A stretch of DNA of 64,000 bases from UBA6912 sp963792895. GTDB lineage: Bacteria; Actinomycetota; Acidimicrobiia; Spongiisociales; UBA5794. Within the stretch, counting starts at the first letter, position 1; each line of letters opens with the position of its first letter. The notes beneath the pieces were generated by a model, which ran no database searches, was not told where the DNA came from, and saw only the letters and a program-made list of their open reading frames with translations. This document shows positions 26,601-35,456 of this stretch, piece by piece. The translations under genes were made by a program, and so were the position numbers. The stretch is taken from the NCBI GenBank assembly GCA_963792895.1, contig CAWBYA010000003.1, forward strand, positions 248,001 through 312,000. The letters run 5' to 3'.

Positions 26601-27115
26601 CGGGTTCGGCGGGAGATGTCGTCGTTCGGCCGTACGCGGCCGGTGATCGCGATGCCTGCCGGGACCTGTGGGTCGAGCTCACCGACGTCCATCGCACGCT
26701 GTACGAGAGCCCTGGCATCGGCGGCCCCGATCCTGGCCTGCAGTTCGACGACCATCTGAGGAGGGTCGGCGCCCCGAACGTGTGGGTAGCAGAGGTGGGC
26801 GGCCGAGTCGTCGGGCTGAGCGGCATGATCCCCGGCGAAGGCGAGGCCGAGTTGGAACCACTCGTGGTCACCGAGTCGCTGCGCGGACGCGGCATCGGCG
26901 GGCAGCTGGTCGAGGTCGTCGTCGCCGCCGCACGGGATGCGGGTGTCGGCACGCTGAGCGTTCGCCCCGTAGGACGGAACGCCGCAGCTCTGCGCTACTT
27001 CCACGGGCGGGGGTTTCGCAGCATCGGCTACGTCGAGCTGTTCATGGACCTCAGGCCCGGCCCCCGTCCTTGGCGGGATGGGGAGTCGCTCGCAGCCCGG
27101 CGTTTCACCGTCTGA
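26597..27115 (+). CDS. GNAT-family N-acetyltransferase
   Basis: 172 residues with a single GNAT fold: VVRPYAAGDRDACRDLWVEL (beta1-alpha1), VWVAEVGGRVVGLSGMIPG, then ELEPLVVTESLRGRGIGGQL with the acetyl-CoA pyrophosphate loop RGRGIG, and NAAALRYFHGRGFRSIGYVE at the C-terminal beta-alpha unit. Acetyl acceptor unknown. Its GTG overlaps the gltB stop (GTGA), indicating translational coupling with glutamate synthase; a functional relation is only suggested by this. Confidence 0.88.
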   Translation: MTGSAGDVVVRPYAAGDRDACRDLWVELTDVHRTLYESPGIGGPDPGLQFDDHLRRVGAPNVWVAEVGGRVVGLSGMIPGEGEAELEPLVVTESLRGRGIGGQLVEVVVAAARDAGVGTLSVRPVGRNAAALRYFHGRGFRSIGYVELFMDLRPGPRPWRDGESLAARRFTV

Positions 27116-27216
27116 GGCCCTGCACCCCGACACGTGGTGGGGAACGTCCCCCATCGACACCCTGCGACTGCTCGGCCATGGTGGCGTTGATCGAATCAGT
27201 CTTCGAGGGGGACACC

Positions 27217-27558
27217 ATGCTCATCGACAACGCAACACGCCGACGGTCCGTATGGAAGCGGGTGGGACGCATCGGCGGGGCGCTGGCCGCTGCCGTCGTG
27301 TTGGCCTACGGGGCGCTCGTTGGGCTCTTCTTCGGTGCGGTCGAGACCACCGGCTGCTTCATATCGTGCTCGGACCCGGATCCCGTAGGCGGAGGCCTCA
27401 TCCTGATCCTGGCTTCGGCAGCCGCCTCTTCCGCCATCGTGGCCGTGGTCTGGGGGGTCACGATGCGCCCACTCATGCAGCTGATCCGCTCGGTTGGCGT
27501 CGTCTCGATGGCACTTGCTTTCGTCGCCGCCATGCTCGCCGTTTCCGCCAGCGGGTGA
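27217..27558 (+). CDS. Small membrane protein of unknown function
   Basis: 113 residues. A basic N-terminus (RRRSVWKRVGR) precedes three hydrophobic segments (GALAAAVVLAYGALVGLFFG, LILILASAAASSAIVAVVWG, VGVVSMALAFVAAMLAVSA). A Cys-containing loop, GCFISCSDPDPVGG, lies between the first two. The ATG at 27217 follows GAGGGGGAC, a good ribosome-binding site. No homologous family was recognised. Confidence 0.65.
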   Translation: MLIDNATRRRSVWKRVGRIGGALAAAVVLAYGALVGLFFGAVETTGCFISCSDPDPVGGGLILILASAAASSAIVAVVWGVTMRPLMQLIRSVGVVSMALAFVAAMLAVSASG

Positions 27559-27739
27559 TGCTGGAAGCCCCTCGGCGACGGGAACAATCGACGGGCCGTC
27601 GAGCGTTGAAGAGGAATGACGGCGCCACCGGGGCGCAGTGTGATCTTCCCCCACTCCCACGCCCGCTCCGGTCGGCGTCGTTTCAGGGTATGCGCAGCTC
27701 TCGTCACCTTGAGTAGCGGCACCGCGTGTGCGACAATCA

Positions 27740-27755
27740 CACTATCCCGATAGTG
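27740..27755. promoter_or_regulatory. Palindromic operator candidate upstream of sufB
   Basis: CACTATC (27740-27746) and GATAGTG (27749-27755) form a perfect 7-bp inverted repeat with a two-base spacer, 34 bases before the sufB ATG in an otherwise featureless leader. Suf operons are usually controlled by Fe-S sensing repressors (SufR or Rrf2/IscR types) that bind such palindromes. No such regulator gene is in this window, so the binder is a guess. Confidence 0.5.
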
Positions 27756-27789
27756 CAAATTGCTACCGCCCCTCGAGGAGTGATCATTC

Positions 27790-29197
27790 ATGACCACCGT
27801 TGACATCGATCTCGGCAAGTACTCGCTGGGGTGGGCCGACTCCGAGGCCGACTACGTCTTCAAGCCCAAGAAGGGCCTGAACGAAGAGATCATCCGCGAG
27901 ATGTCGCGCCATCAAGAAAGAGCCGGAGTGGATGCTCGAGTTCCGGCTCAAGGCGTACTCGCGGTTCCTTCGCAAGCCGGTCCCGACCTGGGGCGGCGGC
28001 GGCACGCTCGACGAGATCGACTTCGACGACATCTACTACTACATCAAGCCGATGGAGGGCCAGGCCAAGGACTGGGACATGGTCCCCGACTCCATCAAGG
28101 ACACCTACGAGAAGCTCGGCATCCCCCAGGCCGAGCGCAAGTACCTCGCAGGTGTCACCGCGCAGTACGAGTCCGAGGTCGTCTACCACCGCAACCGCGA
28201 AGACCTCGAGGGCCTCGGCGTCCTGTTCACGGACATGGACACGGCGGTGCGCGAGTACCCGGAGATCGTCCAGGAGTACTTCGGGACGATCATCCCACCG
28301 AACGACAACAAGTTCGCCGCTCTCAACTCGGCGGTGTGGTCGGGCGGCTCGTTCATCTACGTGCCCCCGGGCGTGCACGTCGACCAGCCGCTCCAGGCGT
28401 ACTTCCGGATCAACGCCGAGAACATGGGCCAGTTCGAGCGGACGCTGATCATCGTGGACGAGGGTGCCTATGTGCACTACGTCGAAGGCTGCTCGGCGCC
28501 GATCTACTCGAGCGACTCGTTGCACTCCGCGGTGGTCGAGATCGTCGTCAAGGAAGGTGGCCGCTGCCGTTACACGACCATCCAGAACTGGTCGAACAAC
28601 GTCTACAACCTGGTCACGAAGCGGGCCGTCGCCTACAAGAACGCCACGATGGAGTGGATCGACGGCAACCTCGGCTCCAAGCTCACGATGAAGTACCCGG
28701 CGGTATGGCTGATGGAGGAGGGCGCCCACGGCGAGGTGCTCTCGATCGCGTTCGCCGGCGAGGGCCAGCACCAGGACGCCGGCGCCAAGATGGTGCACGT
28801 CGCCCCCAACACGACGTCGCTCATCACGTCCAAGTCCATCTCGAAGGACGGTGGACGGGCCGGCTACCGCGGGCTCGTTCGCGTGGAGCCCGGTGCCGAT
28901 CATGCCCGGTCGTTCGTCCGCTGCGATGCACTCATCCTCGACGAGGACTCGCGGTCCGACACTTATCCGTACATGGAGATCGAGGAGTCGAACACTCAGA
29001 TCGGCCACGAGGCGACGGTGTCGAAGGTCGGCGAGGAGCAGCTCTTCTACCTGATGAGCCGTGGGCTCACCGAAGAGCAGGCGACGGCGATGATCGTCGC
29101 CGGCTTCATCGAGCCGATCGTCAAGGAGCTGCCGATGGAGTATGCCGTCGAGCTCAACCGCCTGATCGAGCTCCAGATGGAGGGCGCCGTCGGCTGA
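27790..29197 (+). CDS. sufB: Fe-S cluster assembly protein SufB (frameshifted near the 5' end)
   Basis: Scaffold subunit of the SUF system; forms the SufBCD complex on which Fe-S clusters are built. The first 38 codons (KYSLGWADSEADYVFKPKKG) are in one frame and the rest, from EPEWMLEFRLKAYSRFLRKP to the end, in the next. Removing one base near 27905-27908 gives the usual MSAIKKEPEWMLEF. Total span 1,408 bases is one over a multiple of three. Downstream, SGGSFIYVPPGVHVD, IVDEGAYVHYVEGCSAPIYS and HEATVSKVGEEQLFYLMSRG are strongly conserved SufB segments. SufB is generally essential where SUF is the only system, so sequence error is likely. GAGGAG precedes the ATG. It lies alone, 9 kb from sufDC. 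Confidence 0.93.
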
Positions 29198-29214
29198 CCT
29201 GCTCCCGGTTGCCG

Positions 29215-30867
29215 TCAGCTGAGGGGTATCGAACCGTCTTCGTCGTGGGCTGCGGCGTGCTCGTCTATGGCCTTCAGATCTGACCACGCAGGCAGGTCAG
29301 ACAGGTCGGTGACGTCGATGGCAGCCAGGTGGCGCGTGACCGGACCGCCTTCCGTGTCGAACGATCGCGCCCGGCGGATCAGCTCGGAGGCGGCGGCGTC
29401 CAAGCGGCGATGTTGCGCGAGGTGATCGTTCCACGAGCCGACGACGACCAGCTCCGTCATCCGCCGGACATCTGAGACGTTGCGGTACAGCCGCCACCGC
29501 TGGGCCCCCGTGCGCAGCCGCACCGTCCTCACCTCGTTCATCGTCTCCAGGAAGGGGATGAGGTCGTCTTCAGTGATGACCCACGTGTTGAGGATCATCA
29601 CCGGGCTGCCCAAGACGTGCTCAGGGTGAGGTTGGATCGTGAGGTCGCCATCGTGGTCGATGTCGGCCACCTCGGCGAGGCTCGGCACAGGCAGCCTGAG
29701 GCCGAAGAGGCCGAGCACGATCGCCGCTGCCGACAGGACCACGACGGCGAGCGGCGTGCTGGTCGCAGAAGCGAACGCACCCGCAAACAGCGAGCCGATG
29801 GGCAGGATCCCGGAGAACGCAAGCATGTACAGGCTCATCGCCCGGCCCCTCACCCAGCCGGGCGACATGAGTTGCACGGTGGCGTTGAGGGTCGAGAGTG
29901 TCCAGACCCAGAAGAGGCCCGCTACGGCCATGGCAGCGGCCGCGAGGACGGGCTCCGTCGAGAGCCCCAAGCCGACGCCGGCGATGCCGAAACCGACGAT
30001 CGAGGCGGGCACGGTGCGGCGGTCGAGCCTGCGGGTCACACGTTCTCGGGTGAAGGCAGCGGCGAGCGCACCGAGCCCCATCGCCCCGAGCAGCACCCCG
30101 TACATGACTGCCGAGCCGCCGAGGACATCTTGGGTCAGGTTGGGGAGCACGGCCTGCACCGATGCCGACGTGATGGCGAAGCCGGCGGCGATGGCCAGCA
30201 GCAGCCGAAACGTCGGCGTGTGGCGGGCATACCGGAGTCCGGTGGCCACTGCGCCACCGATCGTCGTCGTGTCGTCGGCCCGGAAGTGGCCACCGAACGA
30301 GGCGATGACAGCGATGACGCCGACGTACGACAGGGCGTTCATGCCGAACGCGATGCCGGGCCCGAAGGCGGCAACGACGAACCCGCCGAGAGCAGGGCCG
30401 AGCGCCCTGGCGACGTTGAACGCCACAGAGTTCAGTGCCACGGCGGATGCCACCATCCCGCGCGGCACGAGGTCGGGGACCAGCGCCTGCCACGCTGGGA
30501 GGTTGAATGCGAGACCGGTGCCGAGGGCCAGCCCCAGTGCGAGCAGTATGGCCGGCGTGAGGGAGTCGAGCCACCACAACGTTGCCATGGCGATGGCGGC
30601 GAGCCCCATCATCGATTGGGCGACCAGGAGCAGCTTGCGTCGGTCGAGCACGTCTGCGAGGGCTCCCGCGAGCAGTGCGACGAACAGCAATGGGAGCGTC
30701 GTCGATGCGCTCATGGCAGCCACCCACAACGGTGATCCGGTGAGCTCGAGCATCAGCCACGAGGCGGCGACGGCCTGCAGGAAGGAGCCGACGTTCGAGA
30801 CCACGGACGCGGCCCACAGCGCGCGAAAGCGCGGGACTTTGAGGGGATCGACTGCTGAGGAACTCAC
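29215..30867 (-). CDS. MFS transporter, EntS-like (MFS_3), with C-terminal soluble domain
   Basis: 550 residues. Residues 1-405 form 10-12 transmembrane helices of the EntS/MFS_3 type (FRALWAASVVSNVGSFLQAVAA at the start, ADVLDRRKLLLVAQ as the loop-2 motif). The last 145 residues are soluble (VMILNTWVITEDDLIPFLETM, RWRLYRNVSDVRRMTELVVV), resembling a ferredoxin-like/ABM fold that often follows these transporters. Likely an exporter; substrate unknown. The GTG at 30867 has TAGCGT six bases upstream, fitting leaderless expression. It is convergent with sufB, 17 bases apart. Confidence 0.9.
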   Translation of the reverse strand: MSSSAVDPLKVPRFRALWAASVVSNVGSFLQAVAASWLMLELTGSPLWVAAMSASTTLPLLFVALLAGALADVLDRRKLLLVAQSMMGLAAIAMATLWWLDSLTPAILLALGLALGTGLAFNLPAWQALVPDLVPRGMVASAVALNSVAFNVARALGPALGGFVVAAFGPGIAFGMNALSYVGVIAVIASFGGHFRADDTTTIGGAVATGLRYARHTPTFRLLLAIAAGFAITSASVQAVLPNLTQDVLGGSAVMYGVLLGAMGLGALAAAFTRERVTRRLDRRTVPASIVGFGIAGVGLGLSTEPVLAAAAMAVAGLFWVWTLSTLNATVQLMSPGWVRGRAMSLYMLAFSGILPIGSLFAGAFASATSTPLAVVVLSAAAIVLGLFGLRLPVPSLAEVADIDHDGDLTIQPHPEHVLGSPVMILNTWVITEDDLIPFLETMNEVRTVRLRTGAQRWRLYRNVSDVRRMTELVVVGSWNDHLAQHRRLDAAASELIRRARSFDTEGGPVTRHLAAIDVTDLSDLPAWSDLKAIDEHAAAHDEDGSIPLS

Positions 30868-30873
30868 GGCTGC

Positions 30874-30879
30874 ACGCTA
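30874..30879 (-). promoter_or_regulatory. -10 box, leaderless start of the MFS gene
   Basis: TAGCGT on the minus strand, six bases before the GTG at 30867. Confidence 0.5.
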
Positions 30880-31017
30880 CCGATCCCGAGTCGCCACTCC
30901 GCCGCAGGCGGCCGAGATTCGGGTTGCCGGCGTCGACCGCACCCACGGCGGCCACTGGGCCCAACCGGGACCTTCGGCCCCTACCTCAGCGCGCGGTCGC
31001 GACCACACTCTGGGAAG

Positions 31018-31452
31018 GTGGATGTACACGGTGACTCCGCCACGTTCGGCCCCGCTGGCCGAACCGACTGGCCGGGCATGGCCTGGTCGGCGGTGGTGTC
31101 GCTCTTCCTCGTTGCCCACGCCGTCGCCCACCTGGTCGGTACCTCGCGTGCCTTCCAAGCAGCGGACGACGGCGAGTCGCTCGACTACCTGGGGGGCATC
31201 TGGCGGATCGCCGATCCGTCCGTACTCCGACTCGTCGCAATCGCCTGGGCAGTGGTGGCCGTCGCTTATGTGACAGCGGCGATCGGCGAGTGGTTGGGCT
31301 GGCGAGCGTGGTGGCAGTTCGTGGCGGTCGTCACCGTGTTTTCACTCGCTCTGTCTGTGATCGGTCTGTGGGAATCGTGGGTCGGTGCCGTCATCGACGT
31401 CGCCATTCTGGCGATCATCGCCTCGTGGATGCGGCGGACTGCCGACGCCTGA
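31018..31452 (+). CDS. Small four-helix membrane protein
   Basis: 144 residues from GTG 31018 (or 124 from ATG 31078, which removes a poorly conserved-looking N-terminus). Four hydrophobic helices are visible: MAWSAVVSLFLVAHAVAHLV, VLRLVAIAWAVVAVAYVTAA, WWQFVAVVTVFSLALSVIGL and VGAVIDVAILAIIASWM. An AHAVAHLVG pair of histidines lies in helix one. The family is unrecognised and I assign no function. Confidence 0.65.
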   Translation: MDVHGDSATFGPAGRTDWPGMAWSAVVSLFLVAHAVAHLVGTSRAFQAADDGESLDYLGGIWRIADPSVLRLVAIAWAVVAVAYVTAAIGEWLGWRAWWQFVAVVTVFSLALSVIGLWESWVGAVIDVAILAIIASWMRRTADA

Positions 31453-31550
31453 GGGGCCATCGAGCTCGGCCGGGTTTCTGTCTCTCCTGGTCGATAGTGT
31501 GGGAAGTCGCTCGTCGCATGAGCGCATGGCCCCCCATAGGAGGAGACTCA

Positions 31551-32363
31551 ATGGCTGCCGCCCACCCCCACGGCTTGTTCTCGTGGACCGACATCTCGTT
31601 GCCCGACCCCGCCGCAGGATCCCGGTTCTACACCGCGTTGTTCGGCTGGGACGCCGCCGACCAGTTCGACCCGGACGGCAACTACATCTACACGATGTTC
31701 ACCAAGGGCGGGAAGTCGGTCGCCGGCCTCGGGTCGCAGCCCCCGGGCATGGCGAACGCGAGCATGCCGCCCATGTGGCAGTCGTACGTCAACGTCCAAG
31801 ATGTCGACGCTGCGGCCGACAAAGTCCTCGCAAACGGCGGTTCGGTCATCATGCCGTCGATGGACGTCATGAGCTCTGGTCGCATGGCCGTCGTGGCGGA
31901 TCCGCAGGGCGCCGTGTTCAGCCTGTGGCAGGCGGGTGACCATGTCGGCGGCGAGGTGTTCAACCAACACGGCGCCATGTCGTGGAACGAGCTCGCAACC
32001 CGCGACACCGAAGCCGCCAAAACGTTCTACGGCGCAGCGCTCGGGTGGGACTTCGAGGCCATGCCCGGTCCCAACGAGTATTGGCTCATCAAGGTCGAAG
32101 GCAAGTCGAAGGGCGATCTCCACAGCGACGACGACTACAACGGCGGCATCATCGCAATGGATGAGAACTGGCCGGCCGACCTGCCACCCCATTGGATGGT
32201 CTACTTCACCGTCGACGACACCGACGAGGCGCTCGTGAAGCTCACTGAGCTCGGCGGGAAGGTCAGCGTGCCCGCCTTCGATACACCGGCCGGCCGGATG
32301 GCCGTGGTTGGTGACGACCAGGGAGGGACGTTCACGCTCATCTCCTTTCCAAAGGTGACCTGA
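31551..32363 (+). CDS. VOC-family protein (two glyoxalase/bleomycin-resistance domains)
   Basis: 270 residues made of two tandem vicinal-oxygen-chelate modules, each starting with a conserved Trp/Asp strand: FSWTDISLPDPAAGSRFYTA and MSWNELATRDTEAAKTFYGA. Each ends with a metal-ligand-type strand (GRMAVVADPQGAVFSLWQ, GRMAVVGDDQGGTFTLIS). This double-VOC type (hydroxylase/27 kDa antigen Cfp30B-like) is common in actinobacteria; no substrate is established from sequence. AGGAGGAGAC just upstream of the ATG is a strong ribosome-binding site and fixes the start. Confidence 0.9.
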   Translation: MAAAHPHGLFSWTDISLPDPAAGSRFYTALFGWDAADQFDPDGNYIYTMFTKGGKSVAGLGSQPPGMANASMPPMWQSYVNVQDVDAAADKVLANGGSVIMPSMDVMSSGRMAVVADPQGAVFSLWQAGDHVGGEVFNQHGAMSWNELATRDTEAAKTFYGAALGWDFEAMPGPNEYWLIKVEGKSKGDLHSDDDYNGGIIAMDENWPADLPPHWMVYFTVDDTDEALVKLTELGGKVSVPAFDTPAGRMAVVGDDQGGTFTLISFPKVT

Positions 32364-32482
32364 GCGTCACATCGGGTCGGTAGAGGGAGGGGTCGGGGCC
32401 AGCAGGCCTCGGCCCGCCCTTCACTCGCGTCGGTCTGCCGGCCCACCCCAAGCCGACGAGCTGCAGCAGGGGCAATGATCAC

Positions 32483-32488
32483 TACCCT
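32483..32488 (+). promoter_or_regulatory. -10 box, leaderless start of nucS
   Basis: TACCCT, six bases before the ATG at 32495. Confidence 0.5.
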
Positions 32489-32494
32489 CGCCTC

Positions 32495-33154
32495 ATGCGC
32501 ATCGTCGTTGCCGATTGCACAGTTGACTACGAGGGGCGGCTGAACGCTCACCTCCCGATGGCGACCAGGCTGATCATGGTGAAGGCGGACGGGTGTGTCG
32601 CGGTCCATGCCGATGGTGGGGCGTACAAACCGCTCAACTGGATGAACGCCCCGAATCTCCTGGAGGAAGATGACACCCGCTGGGTCGTCTCGAACCCGAA
32701 GGGAGAGCGGCTCACGATCAGCTTCTCCGAGATCCATTTCGAGACGTCGGTCGAGATGGGCGACGATCCCGGCCTGCAAAAGGACGGCGTCGAGGCAGAG
32801 CTGCAACGGCTGCTGGCCGAGACGCCGGGAGAGATCGAGCCCGGCCTGACGCTGGTGCGTCGTGAGTTCCCCACACCGATCGGGCCCGTCGACCTGCTGT
32901 GTCGCGACGAAGCCGGCGGCACAGTCGCGATCGAGGTGAAACGGCGTGGCGAGATCGATGGCGTCGAGCAGCTCACGCGGTACCTCGATTTCCTCGGGAG
33001 GGACGAGCGATTGGCGCCGGTGCGCGGGATCTTCGTCGCCCAGCAGGTCAAGGCCCAGGCCCGGACGCTTGCCGAAGATCGCGGCATCGCGTGGAAGGAA
33101 GTCGACTACGACCTCCTGCGTGGCATCGACTCACCAATGCTGCGCCTGTTCTGA
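32495..33154 (+). CDS. nucS: Mismatch-specific endonuclease NucS (EndoMS)
   Basis: 219 residues. The N-terminal DNA-binding/dimerisation domain (MRIVVADCTVDYEGRLNAHL, MVKADGCVAVHADGGAYKPLNWM) precedes a RecB-like nuclease domain with GPVDLLCRDEAGGTVAIEVKRRG, where Asp, Glu and Lys form the metal site. The C-terminus LRLF matches the sliding-clamp-binding tail of actinobacterial NucS. NucS replaces MutS/MutL mismatch repair in most actinobacteria and cuts both strands at mismatches. A TACCCT box six bases before the ATG suggests a leaderless mRNA. It is convergent with the radical SAM gene; a 12-base palindrome CCCCAGCTGGGG (33161-33172) lies between them. Confidence 0.95.
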   Translation: MRIVVADCTVDYEGRLNAHLPMATRLIMVKADGCVAVHADGGAYKPLNWMNAPNLLEEDDTRWVVSNPKGERLTISFSEIHFETSVEMGDDPGLQKDGVEAELQRLLAETPGEIEPGLTLVRREFPTPIGPVDLLCRDEAGGTVAIEVKRRGEIDGVEQLTRYLDFLGRDERLAPVRGIFVAQQVKAQARTLAEDRGIAWKEVDYDLLRGIDSPMLRLF

Positions 33155-33218
33155 CCTGTGCCCCAGCTGGGGTGCTCCGCTGCGGTGTGTGGTTGCCGTC
33201 CCGCGCCGTCTCCGGGCG

Positions 33219-34244
33219 TCACAGCCTGAGCGTCAATTGGTCGGTTGCCGGCTCGGCCGACGGCGGCTCCGGCCTCGGCTTGGTCTGCCGTTGCGGGTGA
33301 TGGCGCACGCCGCCGTGCGCAGCCACGAGGCGTCGTACGGTCTCGCTGAGTTGCTGTTGCTCGGTTGTGGCGGCATACGTGCGGTTTCGGTAGTGCCGCC
33401 GGTGATGCTCGACGAGTTCCGGGTGGGCATCGGCGAGGAACTCGAGGTAGTGCTCCTTGACCCCCTTCTTGAGGTGAAGCAGCACCGCGCCCACGGAGAC
33501 GGCCCCGGCGCCGATGGCGGCCGCAACGACTCGTTCGATCTGCTCGGGGTTGTCGGACAGCTCCGGGAGCACGGGTCCGATCAGCACCCCCGAGGGAACG
33601 CCTGCCGCGTTGAGCTTCGCCACGGCGTCGATGCGTCGCTGCGGATGAGCGGTCGCCGGCTCTGTTGCGCGCCACACCGCCTCGTCGAGGGTGCCGACCG
33701 AGAAGCTCACGGTGACGTGACACCGCTCGGCAGCCGCCGCAAGCGCGTCGGTGTCCCGCAGCACGAGAGGTGATTTGGTGAGGATCGAGAACGGATTGGC
33801 ACGCTCACCGAGCACCTCGACGATGCCCCGCGTGAGGCGGTACTTCCCCTCCGCCGGCTGGTAGGGGTCGGTGTTCGTCCCCATGGCGATCAGTTCGCCG
33901 CCCCACCGCCCGGGAGCCGTCTCCCTGCGCACGAGGTCGACCGCGTCCACCTTCACGACGATCTTCGACTCGAAGTCCCTCCCTCGTCCCAGGCCGAGGT
34001 ACTCGTGGGTGGGCCGCGCAAAGCAATAGACGCATGCATGCGAGCAACCGCGGTAGACGTTGATGGTGTGCCGAAAGGGCAACTTCCCGGGGTTCGCCAT
34101 CGTGTTGATGATCCGCCGACTCTCGACCTCGATGAACTCGAGCCCGGCGTACGTCCCGCGCCCTGGGGTGCGTCGCACCGGCTCGGTGATGCGGAGCTGC
34201 GGGCTCGTCTTGCCGACCTGCGTCCAGCGAAACTCGGAGTCCAT
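33219..34244 (-). CDS. Radical SAM protein, Rv2578c-like
   Basis: About 341 residues. YRGCSHACVYCFARPTHEYLG carries the CxxxCxxC motif binding the radical-SAM 4Fe-4S cluster. GELIAMGTNTDPYQPAEGKY, FSILTKSPLVLRD and VTVSFSVGTLDE follow the SPL-like (spore photoproduct lyase relative) pattern seen in Rv2578c homologues, whose reaction is unknown. The ATG at 34244 is preferred over one eight codons earlier because TACGCT lies nine bases upstream of it and family members start close to the RW motif. The basic, Pro/Gln-rich tail is not conserved. Confidence 0.88.
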   Translation of the reverse strand: MDSEFRWTQVGKTSPQLRITEPVRRTPGRGTYAGLEFIEVESRRIINTMANPGKLPFRHTINVYRGCSHACVYCFARPTHEYLGLGRGRDFESKIVVKVDAVDLVRRETAPGRWGGELIAMGTNTDPYQPAEGKYRLTRGIVEVLGERANPFSILTKSPLVLRDTDALAAAAERCHVTVSFSVGTLDEAVWRATEPATAHPQRRIDAVAKLNAAGVPSGVLIGPVLPELSDNPEQIERVVAAAIGAGAVSVGAVLLHLKKGVKEHYLEFLADAHPELVEHHRRHYRNRTYAATTEQQQLSETVRRLVAAHGGVRHHPQRQTKPRPEPPSAEPATDQLTLRL

Positions 34245-34331
34245 GTGTGGCGGAGCGTAGTCGAACATACGTTCGACGCAAGGGGTCCGGCGTGCGCACG
34301 GTCAGGCTGCCCCCAGCCGAGAGCTGTGTCG

Positions 34332-35264
34332 CTAGAGCAGGCTCTCCAGGTCGTAGGCGGAGCTCGGGTGTCGGAGCTTGGAAAGCGCCCGGCTCTCGAC
34401 CTGACGCACCCGCTCGCGGGTGATCCCGAGCTCCTTGCCGACATCCGACAGGGTGCGAGGAGGATCTCCCTCGAGGCCGTAACGAAGCACGATGACGAGG
34501 CGCTCCCTGTCGTCGAGCAGCTGGAGCGCTCGCCGGAGCTCGCTGCGTCGTGCGCCTTCGACAACGATCACAAATGGGTCCACAGCTTGTTCGTCGGCAA
34601 CGAAGTCGCCGAGATCAGCATCTCCCTCGTCGCCGACCGGCCGATCCAGCGATACGCAGTCGGTGGGAGCGTTGAGTGCGATGACGACTTTGTCGCGCTC
34701 GAGCCCGCTCAGCGATGAGATCTCATCGATCGTCGGCGCTCGCCGCTTGGTCTCGAGCAGCGTGAGGCCCGTCTCTTGCACAGTGCGTACGACGTCGACC
34801 ATGTGCACGGGGAGGCGGATCGTCCTGCCGTTGTTGCCGAGGCCCCGAGTGATCGCCTGCCGGATCCACCACGTGGCATACGTCGAGAACTTGAAGCCTT
34901 TGCGCCAATCGAACTTCTCGACGGCGCGAATCAAGCCGAGGTTTCCTTCTTGGATGAGGTCGAGGAGATCGAGACCGCGCCCCGTGTACCGCTTGGCGAT
35001 GGAGATGACGAGTCGCAGATTGGACCGGATGAATGCGGCCTTGGCCTCATCGCCGGCATCAACGGCCTCGGTCAGCGATCGGCGCTCTTCGGGCGAGAGG
35101 AGCGATTCGTCGGACTCGAGGCGTCGCGCCACGCGTCGCCCTGCTTCGATCGTGCGGGCGAGTCGAACCTCGTCTTCGGCTTCGAGCAAGGTGTGCGATG
35201 ACACCTCGTCGAGGTACATGCCGATCGGGTCCGAAGCAGAAACATCCTTCACGGTTCGCGCCAT
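34332..35264 (-). CDS. RNA polymerase sigma-70 factor, group 2 (SigA/SigB/HrdB-like)
   Basis: 310 residues. Region 1.2 (DPIGMYLDEVSSHTLL) is present but the long N-terminal region 1.1 of a housekeeping SigA is absent. Region 2 is complete: LRLVISIAKRYTGRGLDLLD, LIQEGNLGLIRAVEKFDWRK, GFKFSTYATWWIRQAI for core binding and -10 recognition. Region 4 ends with LGITRERVRQVESRALSKLR, the -35 helix-turn-helix. Either a principal factor with a short N-terminus or a group 2 stress/stationary-phase factor. The ATG is preceded by GGGGGGA. No anti-sigma gene is adjacent. It diverges from the DUF4015 lipoprotein. Confidence 0.92.
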   Translation of the reverse strand: MARTVKDVSASDPIGMYLDEVSSHTLLEAEDEVRLARTIEAGRRVARRLESDESLLSPEERRSLTEAVDAGDEAKAAFIRSNLRLVISIAKRYTGRGLDLLDLIQEGNLGLIRAVEKFDWRKGFKFSTYATWWIRQAITRGLGNNGRTIRLPVHMVDVVRTVQETGLTLLETKRRAPTIDEISSLSGLERDKVVIALNAPTDCVSLDRPVGDEGDADLGDFVADEQAVDPFVIVVEGARRSELRRALQLLDDRERLVIVLRYGLEGDPPRTLSDVGKELGITRERVRQVESRALSKLRHPSSAYDLESLL

Positions 35265-35456
35265 ATGTCCCCCCTATCGACGAATCGATGGTCTCTCCCA
35301 AGGGACCGGCGGAAGTTATCATCGATCCCTCATATTGGCAATGGGTTTTGGCCCCCTGTGCCCTTCGACGCGTGTACCGACACGTGGGCGGCTACCCTGC
35401 GGGCCGCACGCCCCGCTGCAGCGTCTCGCACGCGCAGGGCGGCGGGCGGGACAACC

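Noticed and set aside
31018..31078. Choice between GTG 31018 and ATG 31078 for the small membrane protein
   Set aside because: Neither start has a ribosome site or a clear TAnnnT box, so I did not decide.
33161..33172. Palindrome CCCCAGCTGGGG as terminator between nucS and the radical SAM gene
   Set aside because: No loop beyond four bases of the palindrome itself and no T-run; too weak to call.
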